Positions 6,462-6,956 of a stretch of 6,956 bases of DNA are shown piece after piece. The stretch spans positions 2,045-9,000 of the forward strand of contig DCLG01000010.1 in the NCBI GenBank assembly GCA_002320935.1, written 5' to 3'. This DNA comes from Pedobacter sp. UBA1654. Lineage in GTDB: Bacteria; Bacteroidota; Bacteroidia; Sphingobacteriales; Sphingobacteriaceae. Each line of letters opens with the position of its first letter. Within the stretch, counting starts at the first letter, position 1. A program made the position numbers and the translations under genes. The notes below the pieces were generated by a model that had not been told where the DNA came from, made no database searches, and saw nothing but the letters and a program-made list of their open reading frames with translations.

Positions 6462-6956
6462 ATGGCAAAATTACAAGTAGCAATAGATTTATTAACAACA
6501 GAAGAAGCATTGGCATTAGCAGCGAAACTTGCACCTTATGTGGACATCATTGAACTGGGTACCCCATTGATTAAAAACATGGGTTCGACCGTAATCACTG
6601 CGATGAAAGCAGCGCATCCAGATAAACTCGTATTTGCAGATTTGAAAACTGCAGATGCAGGTGAACTGGAAGCAGATATCGCTTTTAAAGCTGGTGCAGA
6701 TTTAGTGACCGTTTTAGGTGTATCTGGAAATGCGACCATCATTGGTGCAGTAAAGGCAGCAAAAGCACATGGTAAAGGTGTGGTTGTGGATACCATTGGA
6801 CACCCTGACCGCGTGAAAAGAGCACGTGAGGTTACCGAGCTTGGCGTAGAATTCGTTGAACTACATGCTGGTTTAGACGAGCAGTGGGCAGATGGTTATT
6901 CTATACAGGTACTAATTGACGAAGCATCAACAGTCGGTGTCCCAGTTTCGATTGCC
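6462..6956 (+). CDS. hxlA: 3-hexulose-6-phosphate synthase, N-terminal 165 residues (3' end off window)
   Basis: The ATG at 6462 opens a frame that runs uninterrupted to the right edge (165 codons; complete enzymes have about 210 residues). It condenses formaldehyde with ribulose 5-phosphate to give D-arabino-3-hexulose 6-phosphate. The sequence is a clear orotidine-phosphate-decarboxylase-superfamily TIM barrel: LQVAIDLL at the first strand (Asp9), IIELGTPLIKN (29-39), the metal-binding DxKxxD motif as ADLKTADAGE (Asp60, Lys62, Asp65), and VELHAGLDEQ (132-141) with the conserved His135. The closest alternative in this superfamily is 3-keto-L-gulonate-6-phosphate decarboxylase (UlaD type), which shares DxKxxD; the adjacent hxlB and the HAGLDEQ segment favour the synthase. 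Codon choice looks biased (many GCA, TTA and AAA near the start), suggesting high expression. hxlB lies 44 bases upstream, so co-transcription is likely. Confidence 0.92.
   Translation, partial: MAKLQVAIDLLTTEEALALAAKLAPYVDIIELGTPLIKNMGSTVITAMKAAHPDKLVFADLKTADAGELEADIAFKAGADLVTVLGVSGNATIIGAVKAAKAHGKGVVVDTIGHPDRVKRAREVTELGVEFVELHAGLDEQWADGYSIQVLIDEASTVGVPVSIA

Noticed and set aside
6536..6796. 86-residue open frame on the minus strand at the right end
   Set aside because: It is antisense to hxlA, whose + strand frame carries conserved active-site motifs; the low-complexity Ala/Ser/Thr-rich product is typical of a shadow frame.

Overview
The window looks like chromosomal DNA from a Bacteroidota bacterium, probably Sphingobacteriaceae (Pedobacter-like); the genus is an inference. 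The reasons are a SusD/RagB-type protein, a lipoprotein with Lys/Glu residues right after the lipid-bearing Cys, absence of clear Shine-Dalgarno sequences, A-rich leaders, and upstream boxes matching the Bacteroidota -7 consensus TAnnTTTG.

Left part (1-4716, + strand): the downstream end of a polysaccharide utilisation locus. It holds the C-terminal 273 codons of a SusD-like outer-membrane glycan-binding protein whose start lies off the window. Next is a 470-residue lipoprotein with a PKD-like domain and two related Trp-rich modules, probably a surface glycan-binding protein in the SusE/SusF position. Last is an 807-residue secreted glycoside hydrolase family 2 enzyme of beta-galactosidase type. 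Gaps are 24 and 33 bases, so one transcript is likely. A strong hairpin at 4744-4789 ends it.

Middle (4768-5628, - strand): an AraC-family regulator convergent with the hydrolase. Its last codons form one arm of the shared hairpin and its stop codon lies in the hairpin's apical part.

Right part (5830-6956, + strand): hxlB (6-phospho-3-hexuloisomerase) followed by hxlA (3-hexulose-6-phosphate synthase, cut by the right edge). Together they form the formaldehyde-fixing ribulose monophosphate (RuMP) module: formaldehyde + ribulose 5-phosphate gives hexulose 6-phosphate, then fructose 6-phosphate. A 201-base divergent intergenic region with an 18-base near-palindrome separates them from the AraC gene, which makes that regulator a natural candidate controller of hxlBA.

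All recognised genes belong to known families. The least usual aspect is a formaldehyde-fixation pair and its probable regulator directly beside a glycan-degradation locus; whether they are functionally linked cannot be decided from this window.
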